Shown: positions 15,696-25,096, numbered from the stretch's first letter. The stretch: DNA of 36,510 nt from a bacterium (GCA_027318865.1 DAHVOJ010000013.1:1-36510), one strand, 5' to 3'. Numbers and translations are program-made. The notes: generated from the letters alone by a model not told the origin.

Positions 15696-15780
15696 TTTAT
15701 ACCCCATACCATATAATATATAGAGCCTGATATCTTTTGTTTCCCGCGTCTCTATTTCATTTCCGTCGGAACATGGTTTC

Positions 15781-16407
15781 TCACGGTTTTTTAACTGCAG
15801 CCGCTTTAGTCGCCGCTTTAACCGAAAGCATAGACGGAACGATGCCTATAAACGAAAAAGTAGTTCCGTTAAAAGAAACGGAAACCTTACCGCCTTTGGC
15901 TTCTTTTGAAATCGACACGTTATGCACGTCGATTATCCTTTTCATAGCCGCAAGTTTGTAAAAAAATTTATAAACGTTATAAAAATTTCCGCTGATATTC
16001 ATCGAAAAAGGAACCGTTTCGTAAAAACCTTTAGCAATGCCTTTTTCCGGCTTAAACATATTTAAATTAAGGTTTAGAACCTTTTCGTAATTTGAAATTT
16101 TCATCAAAAGCTGCGGTATGTTTTTTTTGGACGGGAGTTCCAAAAGCAAGCCCGCAAACTCTTTATTTAATTTTTTATCCTGCTTTAATAAAAGCGGGTA
16201 ACTTCTTACCAGAGCCAGATACGAATTATACTTAGCCGTCGCCGCGCTTAATGCGTTTTGTTTCTGCGCTTCCTTTGCTTTTAATCCGGAATAAACAAAA
16301 TAATAATATATACCGACTATAACTATAAATAAAATTATACCTATAATCAATCCCAAAACTTTTGGATTCTTTAAATCGATTTTAGACTTTATAGATTCGA
16401 TATTCAT
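15781..16407 (-). CDS. pilO: PilO pilus assembly protein
   Basis: The protein has 208 residues: a short cytoplasmic start, one membrane helix (VLGLIIGIILFIVIVGIYYY), a coiled coil, and a periplasmic ferredoxin-like domain (LLLELPSKKNIPQLLMKISN, then PFSMNISGNFYNVYKFFYKL) with the PilO family pattern. It pairs with PilN in the inner-membrane alignment complex. No ribosome-binding site is evident before the ATG, and the upstream 80 nt are simple ATT repeats. Confidence 0.9.
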   Translation of the reverse strand: MNIESIKSKIDLKNPKVLGLIIGIILFIVIVGIYYYFVYSGLKAKEAQKQNALSAATAKYNSYLALVRSYPLLLKQDKKLNKEFAGLLLELPSKKNIPQLLMKISNYEKVLNLNLNMFKPEKGIAKGFYETVPFSMNISGNFYNVYKFFYKLAAMKRIIDVHNVSISKEAKGGKVSVSFNGTTFSFIGIVPSMLSVKAATKAAAVKKP

Positions 16408-16488
16408 ATTATTTTATTATTCTTATTCTTATTCTTATTAGTATTAGTATTATTATTAATAATATTATATAACATCACGTTACGTTAA

Positions 16489-17070
16489 TTATTTTTTTAA
16501 AGCATGTTTTGACAATCCTTCTCCTTTCACGTTCATAGTCAGACTGAAATTCTGTAGTTTTAAACCCTGTTTTTTAGTTTCGGACGTCTGTATTAAGTTT
16601 ACGCCGTCGAAAAAACCGGTTTTGCTTAAATCGTTCATAAATATAGATTCAACCTGTCCGTCTAAAGCGGTTCCCGAAACCGATATAACTCCTTTGTCGG
16701 ATTTCAAAGAATTAATCCAGGAAAATCTTGGAATTACGGTCGTTATATAATAGATATATCCTAACGGTCCTATCTGTTCTTTTTTTAAAGTTTTGATGAC
16801 GTTTATTTTTTCCAGTATCTGAGCGTCTTTTGTTTTTATAGCATTGACACGCGCGACTTTAGGCATTAACACGGCCGTCTTTGCATTATAAATTTTTATA
16901 TTCTTTTTAAGAACATCGATTTTTCTATCGATAGAAGATTGCATTATAAAAATGACGATTCCTCCTAAAATAACGGGAACGATTAAAAAAATTAACAGAT
17001 TCCGCAGACTCCCCGTTTCTATCGAAATTTTTACCTTTTTAGGTTTTTTATTTAAATTAATTTTAATCAA
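16489..17070 (-). CDS. pilN: PilN pilus assembly protein
   Basis: The protein has 193 residues starting at a TTG (17070) with GGGGAG 9 nt upstream. The TTG directly follows the pilM stop (TAA-A-TTG), so translation is coupled. The cytoplasmic start IKINLNKKPKK is the conserved PilN motif that docks into PilM. One membrane helix (LLIFLIVPVILGGIVIFIM), a coiled coil and a periplasmic domain (ITTVIPRFSWINSLKSDKGV, FMNDLSKTGFFDGV) follow. Confidence 0.9.
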   Translation of the reverse strand: MIKINLNKKPKKVKISIETGSLRNLLIFLIVPVILGGIVIFIMQSSIDRKIDVLKKNIKIYNAKTAVLMPKVARVNAIKTKDAQILEKINVIKTLKKEQIGPLGYIYYITTVIPRFSWINSLKSDKGVISVSGTALDGQVESIFMNDLSKTGFFDGVNLIQTSETKKQGLKLQNFSLTMNVKGEGLSKHALKK

Positions 17071-17071
17071 T

Positions 17072-18124
17072 TTATTCTGCTCCCCTTAATGCGAGACCGA
17101 CGGCAACGCCGAATAAATCGCTTTGAGCGTCGGATACGTTTTGCTTAAAAAGTATATTTCTGAAGGGATTTATATTTGCCGCGGGAATATTGATTTTATT
17201 CTCTATGTCCTGCAATATGTTGTTTAATTTACTTGAACCGCCGGTTAAATAAACTTTTTTCGGATACAGTTTATCGTTGTTTGCCGCAAAATAATCGATG
17301 GTTCTTTGAATTTCCGAAGTAATTCTCGATAAAATCATATCTAAATATATAGCGAAATCGGCTTTAAAATCTTCGCCTCTGTTACCCATATTGCCGATTT
17401 TTACATTTTCCGCTTCGTTAATATCTATCTGAAATTTTTTTGCTATTTCTTCCGTGATATTCGTTCCGCCTATAGGTATATCCCTTCTGAATAAATTTAC
17501 CCCTTTTTGAAGCACATGGACGTTCGTTTCCGACGCCCCTATTTTTACTATGGCGATCAGTTCGTCGAATTCTTCGGGATAATTAAAATTAAACATATTT
17601 TCCAACGCTATGCAATCGACGTCGATTATATAAGGATTTAAACCGCATTGATGAATAAAGTCCGTCTGATTTTTTATAATATCCTTCTTGCCGGCAACTA
17701 TCATTATTAAATTGTTTGCGGAATCGGTCGGAGAATCCCCTAAAACTATGTAATCGAGAGATACCTCGTTCATATCGTATGTTATATACCTCTGCGCTTC
17801 GTAATAAATTGAAGATTCAAGCTCGTTAGCCTTCATTTTAGGCATTTCTATGGTTTTTATTATGACGTGTTTACAGGGTATTCCTATTACTACCTTTTTT
17901 TCGGAAATACCGTGTTTTGCAAGAGAACTCTTAAGATATGAAGCCGTGGAGGCGGCATCGTTTACAATACCTCCGCTTACGGCTCCCGAGCGCAGGTCCA
18001 TAATGTCGAGAGCATCGATATAATATTTGCGTCCGCTTTTTGAAAGCTCTAAAATCTTAAGAGAATGGGAACCTATATCGACGCCTACGCTTTTTTTTGA
18101 ACCCACGCTAAATTTCAATGCCAT
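17072..18124 (-). CDS. pilM: PilM actin-like cytoplasmic pilus platform protein
   Basis: The protein has 350 residues. The actin/FtsA-like fold shows VGVDIGSHSLKILEL (phosphate 1), YEAQRYITYDMNEVSLDY, the VKIGASETNVHVL strand pair (phosphate 2) and VYLTGGSSKLNNI (adenosine). PilM binds the PilN N-terminus on the cytoplasmic face. GAGG lies 5 nt before the ATG. It is the first gene of pilMNOPQ; a TATAAT (18170-18175, minus strand) about 45 nt upstream is a candidate -10 box. Confidence 0.94.
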   Translation of the reverse strand: MALKFSVGSKKSVGVDIGSHSLKILELSKSGRKYYIDALDIMDLRSGAVSGGIVNDAASTASYLKSSLAKHGISEKKVVIGIPCKHVIIKTIEMPKMKANELESSIYYEAQRYITYDMNEVSLDYIVLGDSPTDSANNLIMIVAGKKDIIKNQTDFIHQCGLNPYIIDVDCIALENMFNFNYPEEFDELIAIVKIGASETNVHVLQKGVNLFRRDIPIGGTNITEEIAKKFQIDINEAENVKIGNMGNRGEDFKADFAIYLDMILSRITSEIQRTIDYFAANNDKLYPKKVYLTGGSSKLNNILQDIENKINIPAANINPFRNILFKQNVSDAQSDLFGVAVGLALRGAE

Positions 18125-18427
18125 AAAAGCCTCGTCTCATATTGCAATTATGCGGTAAGGCATAAAAACATTATACAATAATTCGTAATTTTTTGTATTC
18201 GTAATTAGCATTTATATTATTATAATCGTTTCCTTGGAATATTTACTTTAATCTATTAATATTAATAAAATTTACCGTAAATAATTAAATAATATATACT
18301 AAATAAAATACCTTCAATTAAATTGATTGTCAAGTATTTTTATTATTTTTTATAAAAATTATAATCTTTTTGATTTTATTTTAACTCCAAAAATCGTATA
18401 ATGTTTCTAAAAAAAATTAATTAAACT
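18125..18427. promoter_or_regulatory. Divergent intergenic region between pilM and the PMT-like gene
   Basis: No gene is seen in this very AT-rich stretch. A TATAAT at 18170-18175 (minus) points to pilM, and a TATAAT at 18397-18402 (plus) lies 25 nt before the ATG of the plus-strand glycosyltransferase. Neither has a convincing -35 box at standard spacing. Confidence 0.45.
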
Positions 18428-19993
18428 ATGAATAAAAACAAAATAATCGCGTATTCTCTTTCTTTCGTCCTGCTCATTCTTTTTGTTATCAGGCTTATCT
18501 TAATAACCAAAATAGACCTTGTTCCCGAAGAAACTTATTACTGGCAGTGGTCGAGGCATCCGGCGCTTTCGTATTACGATATGTCGCCTATGGTTGCTTA
18601 TACTATAGCCTTAACAACGCTTTTCGGAAAATTAAATTCACAGTTCTTCGTCAGGCTTGCCGCTCCCGTAATTTCTTTATTGTTGTCTTATCTTGTATTT
18701 TTGTCGTTAAAAAAAATAACCGGTAAAACTATACCGTCGTTAATATGGGCGGTTTTATTAAATACTATTCCAATACTAAACGTAGGTTCCGTTCTGATAG
18801 TTTACGGCAATTTGCAAATGCTGTTCTTTTCTTTAACCGTTCTGTTTTTGATTTATCTGATTGTTACGGGCAAGGATTTTTACTGGTATTTAATTGGAAT
18901 AACCGCCGGATTGGCTTTGCTGAGTAAATATACTGCGGTGTTTATTTATCCGATAATTTTAACTTTTCTTCTTTTAAGCAAAAAACATAGAAAATATCTT
19001 TTAAAAAAAGAGCCGTATATAGCTTTTTTGATATCGGTCGTTATATTCGCTCCGGTAATAGTCTGGAACTTCCTTAACGATTTTGCGTCTTTCAGGCATC
19101 TGATGACGTTGTCCGGCGGATATAAAAATTTTGACGTATTTTTAAATAATCTTTTTTTATTTATAGGGTCCCAGGCAGGCATAATTTCCCCATTTTTATT
19201 TGCGGTCATTATAGCTTCGATGTTTGCAGGTTTATACTTAGGTTTAAAAGAAAAAAACGATATATATATCGGTCTTTCGACTGCGTCCGTCGTACCTTTT
19301 TTATATTTTATTTATCAATGTACAAAAACTACCGTTCAACCCAACTGGCCCGTTTTTTTATATTTTCCGGCTTTTCTGCTTTCTTTTCTTCTCACTCTCA
19401 GGTTATACCCGGCTTTCAAATATAAACCAGAAAGAATTAAAAAAATAATAATATATTTCTACGGATTATCCTTTTCCGTAGGTATTATATTTTCGGTTAT
19501 TATTTTTATTTCCCCGTATTACCGTCCCGTAGGAAAATTTTTTAACGTTAAGATAGGTAAAAGCCCGTTAAGGGATATGTTGGGCTGGAGAAAGATAGCT
19601 AAAGGCGTCGATAAGATTTTATCGGAACATAAAAAAGACCGTCTGCTTATCGCCGCAAGAAGATTTCAGACGGCAAGCGAACTTGCGTATTACGTTAAAG
19701 GAAAACCGCAGACTTACTCTTTCAACTATTTTATGAGAAACAACGAGTACTCCGTCTGGAATGATTTCAAAAATAAAAAAGGCCGTAATTTTCTTTACGT
19801 TATCGATACCAGATACGGAAAAACGATAGAAAAAAGTTTATGCATGAACTTTGCAAAATGCCTGCTTATTAAAAAAGCTACTATAAAAAATAAATACGGA
19901 CAAAAAATCAGGACTATAAAAATTTATATCCTTAAAGACTTCTTAGATAAAGATAGATTTATGTTTAAAAAATTCTCGTCCAAAGAATTTTAA
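18428..19993 (+). CDS. ArnT/PMT-like (GT39/GT83) membrane glycosyltransferase
   Basis: The protein has 521 residues with about 11 membrane helices in the first 360 residues and a soluble C-terminal domain. The first periplasmic loop carries EETYYWQWSRHPALSYYDMS, the acidic active-site loop of the ArnT/PMT_2 family, followed by PMVAYTIALTTLFG. These enzymes move a sugar from a polyprenyl-phosphate to protein or lipid A on the periplasmic side. The acceptor is unknown. The position next to pil genes allows pilin or envelope glycosylation but does not prove it. It is the only long plus-strand gene in the middle of the window, and its stop overlaps the shdrB2 stop by 3 nt (convergent). Confidence 0.83.
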   Translation: MNKNKIIAYSLSFVLLILFVIRLILITKIDLVPEETYYWQWSRHPALSYYDMSPMVAYTIALTTLFGKLNSQFFVRLAAPVISLLLSYLVFLSLKKITGKTIPSLIWAVLLNTIPILNVGSVLIVYGNLQMLFFSLTVLFLIYLIVTGKDFYWYLIGITAGLALLSKYTAVFIYPIILTFLLLSKKHRKYLLKKEPYIAFLISVVIFAPVIVWNFLNDFASFRHLMTLSGGYKNFDVFLNNLFLFIGSQAGIISPFLFAVIIASMFAGLYLGLKEKNDIYIGLSTASVVPFLYFIYQCTKTTVQPNWPVFLYFPAFLLSFLLTLRLYPAFKYKPERIKKIIIYFYGLSFSVGIIFSVIIFISPYYRPVGKFFNVKIGKSPLRDMLGWRKIAKGVDKILSEHKKDRLLIAARRFQTASELAYYVKGKPQTYSFNYFMRNNEYSVWNDFKNKKGRNFLYVIDTRYGKTIEKSLCMNFAKCLLIKKATIKNKYGQKIRTIKIYILKDFLDKDRFMFKKFSSKEF

Positions 19994-20913
19994 AAGCCTT
20001 TTTCGTCAAGGATTTTTAACGGTTTGGAGAACATATCTCCAAACTCCGCTTCCTTTTTAGAAAACCCAAAAGCAAGAGCCATTAACTGCGTAAGATAAAC
20101 AATGGGCAGTTCCGAATCTTTTCCAAATTTCTCGACTATTTTCGGCTGGTTAACGTCCAATGCGCCTGCGCATTTGGGGCAAATGAGCGCAATAACGTCC
20201 GCTCCGGCTTTTTTTGCTTTTGAAATAGTCTGGGAACAGAGAGTAAACGATGTTTCTTCGTCCTGAACAACGTTTCTGCCGCCGCAGCATTGAACTTCGT
20301 TTCCATAAAAAACCGTTTCCGCTCCGAGCGCTTCCAAAAATTCATGCATAAAGCGGGGTCTTTCGGAGTTGTCCATTTGCGGTTTTTTATCGGTAAAAGT
20401 GTACATAGACGGCCTTGAATAAAGACAACCGTAATAAGGAGCAACTTTTAATCCCTTTAATGGTTTAACGGTATTTTTTTTTACCTCGTCCACGCCTTTT
20501 TCGTTATATAAAAATTCCAGTATGTGCCTTGCTTCGCCGTCTGGTACAAACTCTTCGTCAAACTCGCCGGCTCCTTTAAATATAGCGTTAACGTCGGAAA
20601 GCTCGTCTTGGTTTTCCCTGACTCTTTCTATCGATCTACTGAATTCATGATAACAAACCGAACACGCCATAATTAAGTTTTTCGAGCCTAATCTGTTTTT
20701 GGCAATCATCATATTTCTTAGAGGCATATACATAGAAGCCGCTCCTTTTGATTTCATTTCGCCTATTCCGCAGCAGTTATAATCCGGTATTTCGATAAGT
20801 TCGATGCCGAGCTTTTTTGAAACTAATTTTGAACTGTTATTATATGCCCTGTCGATAGTCAATAAGGCGCAACCCGGATAATATGCCGCCTGATTTTCCT
20901 TTAATTTATCCAT
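19990..20913 (-). CDS. shdrB2: sHdrB2, heterodisulfide reductase B-like subunit
   Basis: The protein has 307 residues with two CCG (DUF224) domains. The first has C15-x31-C47C48-x35-C84-x2-C87, the exact classical spacing for a non-cubane [4Fe-4S] cluster; the second has C163, C209C210, C245 and C248. In the sHdr complex of sulfur oxidisers this subunit is thought to bind the active-site cluster that handles sulfur-linked intermediates carried by lipoate-binding protein, in the cytoplasm. It overlaps shdrC2 by 8 nt and ends the operon. Confidence 0.92.
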   Translation of the reverse strand: MDKLKENQAAYYPGCALLTIDRAYNNSSKLVSKKLGIELIEIPDYNCCGIGEMKSKGAASMYMPLRNMMIAKNRLGSKNLIMACSVCYHEFSRSIERVRENQDELSDVNAIFKGAGEFDEEFVPDGEARHILEFLYNEKGVDEVKKNTVKPLKGLKVAPYYGCLYSRPSMYTFTDKKPQMDNSERPRFMHEFLEALGAETVFYGNEVQCCGGRNVVQDEETSFTLCSQTISKAKKAGADVIALICPKCAGALDVNQPKIVEKFGKDSELPIVYLTQLMALAFGFSKKEAEFGDMFSKPLKILDEKGF

Positions 20914-21685
20914 TTAAGCCCCCCGTCCCGCTATTTTCTATAGTATTTATATTCTTTAAATATTTTTCTATTGCTTCTTTCGATTTCCCCCAATTATGCG
21001 GTTTTCCAAGTCTCAAAATAGAAAAAGCCCTGCCGTCTTTTGCCATTTTTAAAATAGCGTCTCTTTCGATTTTTCCCAACAACTCTTTTATTCTACCCGA
21101 TTTTTGCATTGCCGACGTATGAAGTTTTGCTAAATCGAGTCTTCCATGTCCTATTATCATATCTTCGTATATTTTTTTTACTTCTTCGTCTAATTTTAAT
21201 TTTGTTGCAATCTCTTCGGGAAAATATTTTTTTACCACAAGCGCAAGCGCTTCCATCATTTCTGCGGGATTTACCTGCTTTGGACACCTCTGCGAACATT
21301 TATAACACCCGACGCATCGCCATGCAACATCTATATATTTCTTTAATTCTTTTAAATTGCCGAGTTGCATCATATAAATAAACGCTCTTGGATTAAACCT
21401 CCTGTATAAAGGCGTCACGGTACAGCTTGCGGTGCACATTCCGCATTGCCAGCATCTGTTAATTCGGGAACCGACTACCGTTTTCTTAATTTCTTGAAAA
21501 AAACTTCTATCGAATTCTGAATTTACTCTGGAAAGGACGAAAGTATTCCATCTCCCGGAAACATCCACGCCGTCGATAACTAAGTTTTTTTCTTCTTTAA
21601 TGTTTTCGTCTTCTATAAGATGTCTTGCTATAATATGTTCGCCTTTTTCCGCAACCGGTCTTTGTTCCCGTTTTTCCAAAGCCAT
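20906..21685 (-). CDS. shdrC2: sHdrC2, iron-sulfur electron-transfer subunit
   Basis: About 259 residues from the ATG at 21685, which has GGAGG 4 nt upstream; the longer TTG-started frame (21703) runs through that ribosome-binding site and is unlikely. Two four-Cys motifs (C78-x2-C-x2-C-x3-C88 and C124-x2-C-x2-C-x3-C134) bind two [4Fe-4S] clusters. The order CWQCGMCTASC, CVGCYKCSQRCPKQVNP is typical of HdrC. It should pass electrons between the HdrA flavin and the HdrB cluster. Confidence 0.92.
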   Translation of the reverse strand: MALEKREQRPVAEKGEHIIARHLIEDENIKEEKNLVIDGVDVSGRWNTFVLSRVNSEFDRSFFQEIKKTVVGSRINRCWQCGMCTASCTVTPLYRRFNPRAFIYMMQLGNLKELKKYIDVAWRCVGCYKCSQRCPKQVNPAEMMEALALVVKKYFPEEIATKLKLDEEVKKIYEDMIIGHGRLDLAKLHTSAMQKSGRIKELLGKIERDAILKMAKDGRAFSILRLGKPHNWGKSKEAIEKYLKNINTIENSGTGGLNG

Positions 21686-21798
21686 AAATCCTCCGCGTTT
21701 CAATAATCCATTAAAACCCTTATTTTAAAATATTATTCTATATCCCTAATCCTGCAATAAAATTTTATTTTCCGGATTCCCGTCCTTTTCGCATATCA

Positions 21799-22587
21799 TT
21801 ACCCTGCCGTTTCTAATCCCTTTCCCGATAACTCTAATCTTTCAATCCCGAGCAGTTTTTTCATTAAAGTAAACCCTTCCGGAACGCCGACGGATAAAGA
21901 TTTAGATTCTGCATATACCATTTTATAAATATAATCGGAATACATATAGCTCAAAAGAATATCCGCTCCATAGGGACGCTTCAGATAAAAACCGTTTTTG
22001 CCCGATAGCTCATAAAGATAATCAACTTCATCCTTCATTTCCTTTATGCTGAAAGGCATAATATAAGGATTTCCATCCCAGGTTCTTTTTAAAAAATCAG
22101 CCATATAAGGCAGACATCCCGTTCCATTATCCTGCCTGTAAACCCACGAAGTCCACAAAACATTCTTCTGCGGTTCATAAAAATGAAGAATTTCTAAAGC
22201 GATATCTCTTTTGACTATAACGTCTTCATACAAAAATGCTTCTAAAAAGCGTCCCATTCTAATTTCGACCGATTTCTTAGAGTCGGCCAGAAATTTAAAC
22301 GAGTTATTTAAAACATCGATGTCAACGGTATTTAAAATCTTATTTTTATGCCTTCTTACGGAAAAAACCAGAGATAATATTTCGTCGAATTTTGTTTTCT
22401 CTCTCGGTTTTAAACTTTCTTCCCCATTTTTAACGTCCGATAAAAACTTATTTATAATTTCCGATTTAAGACTTAAAAGATTATTAAAAAGTTCTATTTT
22501 TTCGTCCGGCAAATTTTCTCTAACGATTTCAAAAAATTTTTCTTCGTATCTTTTATCGATTTTATTATTTTTTAAAATATACGGCAT
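21799..22587 (-). CDS. shdrH: sHdrH-position protein (conserved hypothetical of the sHdr cluster)
   Basis: The protein has 262 residues and is soluble and mostly helical. The second half contains QKNVLWTSWVYRQDNGTGCL and KRPYGADILLSYMYSDYIY. There is no metal-binding Cys motif and no domain I can name. It starts 1 nt after the shdrA stop (coupled) and sits between shdrA and shdrC2, exactly where sHdr operons of sulfur oxidisers carry the uncharacterised Hyp/sHdrH gene. The symbol rests on position, not on recognised sequence. Confidence 0.7.
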   Translation of the reverse strand: MPYILKNNKIDKRYEEKFFEIVRENLPDEKIELFNNLLSLKSEIINKFLSDVKNGEESLKPREKTKFDEILSLVFSVRRHKNKILNTVDIDVLNNSFKFLADSKKSVEIRMGRFLEAFLYEDVIVKRDIALEILHFYEPQKNVLWTSWVYRQDNGTGCLPYMADFLKRTWDGNPYIMPFSIKEMKDEVDYLYELSGKNGFYLKRPYGADILLSYMYSDYIYKMVYAESKSLSVGVPEGFTLMKKLLGIERLELSGKGLETAG

Positions 22588-22588
22588 T

Positions 22589-23632
22589 TTACCTGTTTTT
22601 TACGGCATAGGTATAAGCATTCATAGCGGCGGCGGCGCCTTCGGTAATAGAATCCGAAATAGCCTTCGGTCCCGTGCATGCGCCTGCCAGAAAAATTCCC
22701 GCCTTACTCGATTTAAAAGGCGACAGCGTAATGTTTTCCGGTTTTAAAAATCCGTGTTCGTCGAGTTCGATGCCCAGTTTGCTTGACATTTCCGGCGACT
22801 GGGGTCCGCCTTCCATACCGGAAGCCAGAACTACCATATCGAAGGGAATTTCGAACGGCCCCCTCAAGAGCGTGTCCTCGCCTTTGCATATAACCGTATT
22901 ATCCGGTCCGGAAGTGATTTCGGCTATCCTGCCTTTAACTATCTGCACGTCATGCTCTTCCATAGCCTGCCAGTATAAATCTTCAAAAAAACCGTACGTC
23001 CTTATATCCATATAAAATATATATGCTTCGCAGTCCGGAAAATGCTCTCTCATTTCAATAGCCTGTTTTACGGAAACGGTACAGCAAACTCTGGAACAAT
23101 ACTGGTTTCCGACATGCCTGTCCCTCGAACCGACGCAAAGAATAAAAGCTACTTTTTTAGGCGGCTTCCCGTTGGACGGTCTTACGAAGTTATTCTCCCC
23201 CATCATTCTTTCGAGGTCTTTTATATCTATGACGTCGTCGAACAGCTGGTAAGAATATTTTGCGTCTCTTGCAGGGTCAAAATGCTCGAAACCGGTCGCC
23301 ACGATAACCGAATCGAATGTTTTCGTTTCGCTTCCGTCCGCCGATTTGAGCGTAACGTCGAATTTTTTGCCGTTTTCTTTAAAATCCGAAACTTCCGAAG
23401 AATAATAAACTTTAATACTGCCGCCCGCTTCCGCTTTTTTAATCAGTTCCCCTATTACGTTATCGGCAGGCTGCATATCGGGAAACAAAAATTTATACTT
23501 GAATTTTTTCGGGTTACCGCCAAGAAACGAATCCCTTTCTACCAGAGCTACGTTGACTCCTAATTCGGAAAGCATCACCGCCGCGTTTAAACCTGCCGGA
23601 CCTCCGCCTATCACTAAAATATTTTCCGCCAT
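22589..23632 (-). CDS. shdrA: sHdrA, FAD- and Fe-S-binding subunit
   Basis: The protein has 347 residues, the short HdrA form of sulfur oxidisers rather than the >600-residue methanogen form. It has the FAD Rossmann motif VIGGGPAGLNAA (residues 7-18), the second flavin motif VIVATGF, the cluster cysteines C166, C179, C183 and C184 (CVGSRDRHVGNQYCSRVCC), and a C-terminal GIFLAGACTGPKAISDSITE flavin segment. GGAGG lies 7 nt before the ATG. It is the flavin hub of the complex; 182 nt separate it from shdrB1. Confidence 0.94.
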   Translation of the reverse strand: MAENILVIGGGPAGLNAAVMLSELGVNVALVERDSFLGGNPKKFKYKFLFPDMQPADNVIGELIKKAEAGGSIKVYYSSEVSDFKENGKKFDVTLKSADGSETKTFDSVIVATGFEHFDPARDAKYSYQLFDDVIDIKDLERMMGENNFVRPSNGKPPKKVAFILCVGSRDRHVGNQYCSRVCCTVSVKQAIEMREHFPDCEAYIFYMDIRTYGFFEDLYWQAMEEHDVQIVKGRIAEITSGPDNTVICKGEDTLLRGPFEIPFDMVVLASGMEGGPQSPEMSSKLGIELDEHGFLKPENITLSPFKSSKAGIFLAGACTGPKAISDSITEGAAAAMNAYTYAVKNR

Positions 23633-23814
23633 ATAAAATCCTCCAAAGCTATTAAATTCTATTAAATTATTAATTCTTATTTAATTTATTTTTAAACCGG
23701 ATACTGCCAAATCCGGTATTTAGATTGGTTAGCGCAAACGGCGTGCGTTTGCATGCTGGACTCCGTCCGCTAACGCGAAGACGACGAAACAATTCTGCCC
23801 GCTTTTATTTTTTT
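23633..23814. other. Structured 182-nt spacer between shdrB1 and shdrA
   Basis: No gene is seen. GCAAACG (23734-23740) and CGTTTGC (23746-23752) form a hairpin inside an outer pair TTAGCG (23729-23734) / CGCTAA (23768-23773). Just beside it, CCGGAT pairs with ATCCGG (about 23698-23716). The GC-rich core stands out from the AT-rich surroundings and could be a REP-type repeat, an attenuator or an mRNA-processing site within the operon. Confidence 0.5.
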
Positions 23815-25017
23815 TTAACTTTTCGGATACTCATACAAATTAACGGTTTTGCCGCCCGCTTTGAGTTCTTCGAGATACGCGTTATATTCTTCCTCCGATT
23901 TTTTCCAGTCTATTCCAATTTTTTCGCATAACGGTCTCCAGTCCGTAGTATGCCATTGAAGCTGGACTATTTTAAAAACGTCCGCGCCGCAGGCTAGCGC
24001 CGCGAACATAACGTCCGCCATAACTGGAACCTGTTCGGTATAGCCCATAGCTTTTCCTATCCACTGGTTCTTATCTAACGTCGTAGTGCATCCCGTATCC
24101 TGCGTAATACAAACGTCGGAATGGGCTTCTCTGACCATCGGCCTTATTTTTCTGTCCATTACGAAAGACCTCGATGCTTCTCTTTCCGTCAGTATATGTC
24201 TGAAACCGAATCCGCAACAGTCGTACCATGTCGAGTAATCGGCAACCTGCGCGCCGAGCGCGAGAGCGACCCCCGTAGAAACAGCCGTTCTTTTTCCGGC
24301 ATATATGTCCTTATCGTAAATGCAGTCTTCAGGAATCATTTTATATGTATGGCATGCTGGGTGAACGGTTGCTATAATATTGCTTAAGTCGTATTTTTTT
24401 AACTTTGCTATTTCAAAGCGCATAACGTGAACCCATTCGCTGTAATGAACGATATATTCGGGAATAACCAATTCCCTGCCTATTTTGTGCATTATTCTGC
24501 GTACTTCGTCCCGCAGTTCTTTATGTTCTACAAGCAAATTTCTCATTTCTTTATAATCGCCGAACGTCGTTGCGCAGTGGAACAGGGGAAACAAGCCTAA
24601 TTCGTAAGCCCTGTGCCAGTTTCTTACCGCGACCGCCGCAAGCCCCACCGGATTAGACGTCCCAGAACCGTGATAATTCCAAGCGGTGCAGGATGTCTGA
24701 TTTCTTTCATCGACATATTCCAGACCCATCTGATTCATAAACCACAACAGCGAAACGGGATAACCGGGGATATTGCCGCACTGCCCGCACGATTTGTGAT
24801 GCCATAGCTTATTTGTAGGAATTTTTTTCTTCCAACCCAATAAAGTATCCGCTTCTATAGCTTTATTCTCATCCTTGACATGTATAACCTTGACCTCGCC
24901 TTTTGCCTCGAGTTCGAGAAGCTGTTCGTGAATATCTTCGAGTTTTCTTCCTGCGGAATGAATATAACCGGATTTTACGTTTGCAAGACCGAGCCTGTTG
25001 CTTATTTCTATAGCCAT
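23815..25017 (-). CDS. shdrB1: sHdrB1, heterodisulfide reductase B-like subunit
   Basis: The protein has 400 residues. The C-terminal CCG-type domain shows HPACHTYKM (C222), YDCCGFG (C267, C268) and CITQDTGC (C303, C310), so the last pair is spaced C-x6-C instead of C-x2-C. The N-terminal half has KSCGQCG (C77, C80), C110 and C148 in place of a classical first CCG domain. This asymmetry fits the sHdrB1 type. AAGGAG lies 8 nt before the ATG. It is the second gene of the operon, after shdrC1. Confidence 0.9.
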   Translation of the reverse strand: MAIEISNRLGLANVKSGYIHSAGRKLEDIHEQLLELEAKGEVKVIHVKDENKAIEADTLLGWKKKIPTNKLWHHKSCGQCGNIPGYPVSLLWFMNQMGLEYVDERNQTSCTAWNYHGSGTSNPVGLAAVAVRNWHRAYELGLFPLFHCATTFGDYKEMRNLLVEHKELRDEVRRIMHKIGRELVIPEYIVHYSEWVHVMRFEIAKLKKYDLSNIIATVHPACHTYKMIPEDCIYDKDIYAGKRTAVSTGVALALGAQVADYSTWYDCCGFGFRHILTEREASRSFVMDRKIRPMVREAHSDVCITQDTGCTTTLDKNQWIGKAMGYTEQVPVMADVMFAALACGADVFKIVQLQWHTTDWRPLCEKIGIDWKKSEEEYNAYLEELKAGGKTVNLYEYPKS

Positions 25018-25039
25018 ATATTTATCTCCTTATTTTGTC

Positions 25040-25059
25040 ATTCCCGCGTAGGCGGGAAT
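25040..25059. repeat. dRS3-like inverted repeat
   Basis: ATTCCC-GCGTAGGC-GGGAAT: a 6-bp inverted repeat with 8-bp spacer in the 79-nt space between shdrC1 and shdrB1. The pattern is the one known as dRS3 in Neisseria, and similar GTCATTCCCGCG repeats are common in proteobacteria. Confidence 0.7.
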
Positions 25060-25096
25060 CCAGACCCTATAAATTAAGGCTTATTATCGCCTATCG

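Noticed and set aside
18745-19209. Short frames on both strands within the PMT-like gene
   Set aside because: They are out-of-frame shadows of a 521-codon membrane protein with a recognisable ArnT/PMT loop.
20136-20444. 102-codon minus-strand frame inside shdrB2
   Set aside because: It overlaps the intact CCG-domain reading frame of shdrB2 in another frame and has no motif of its own.
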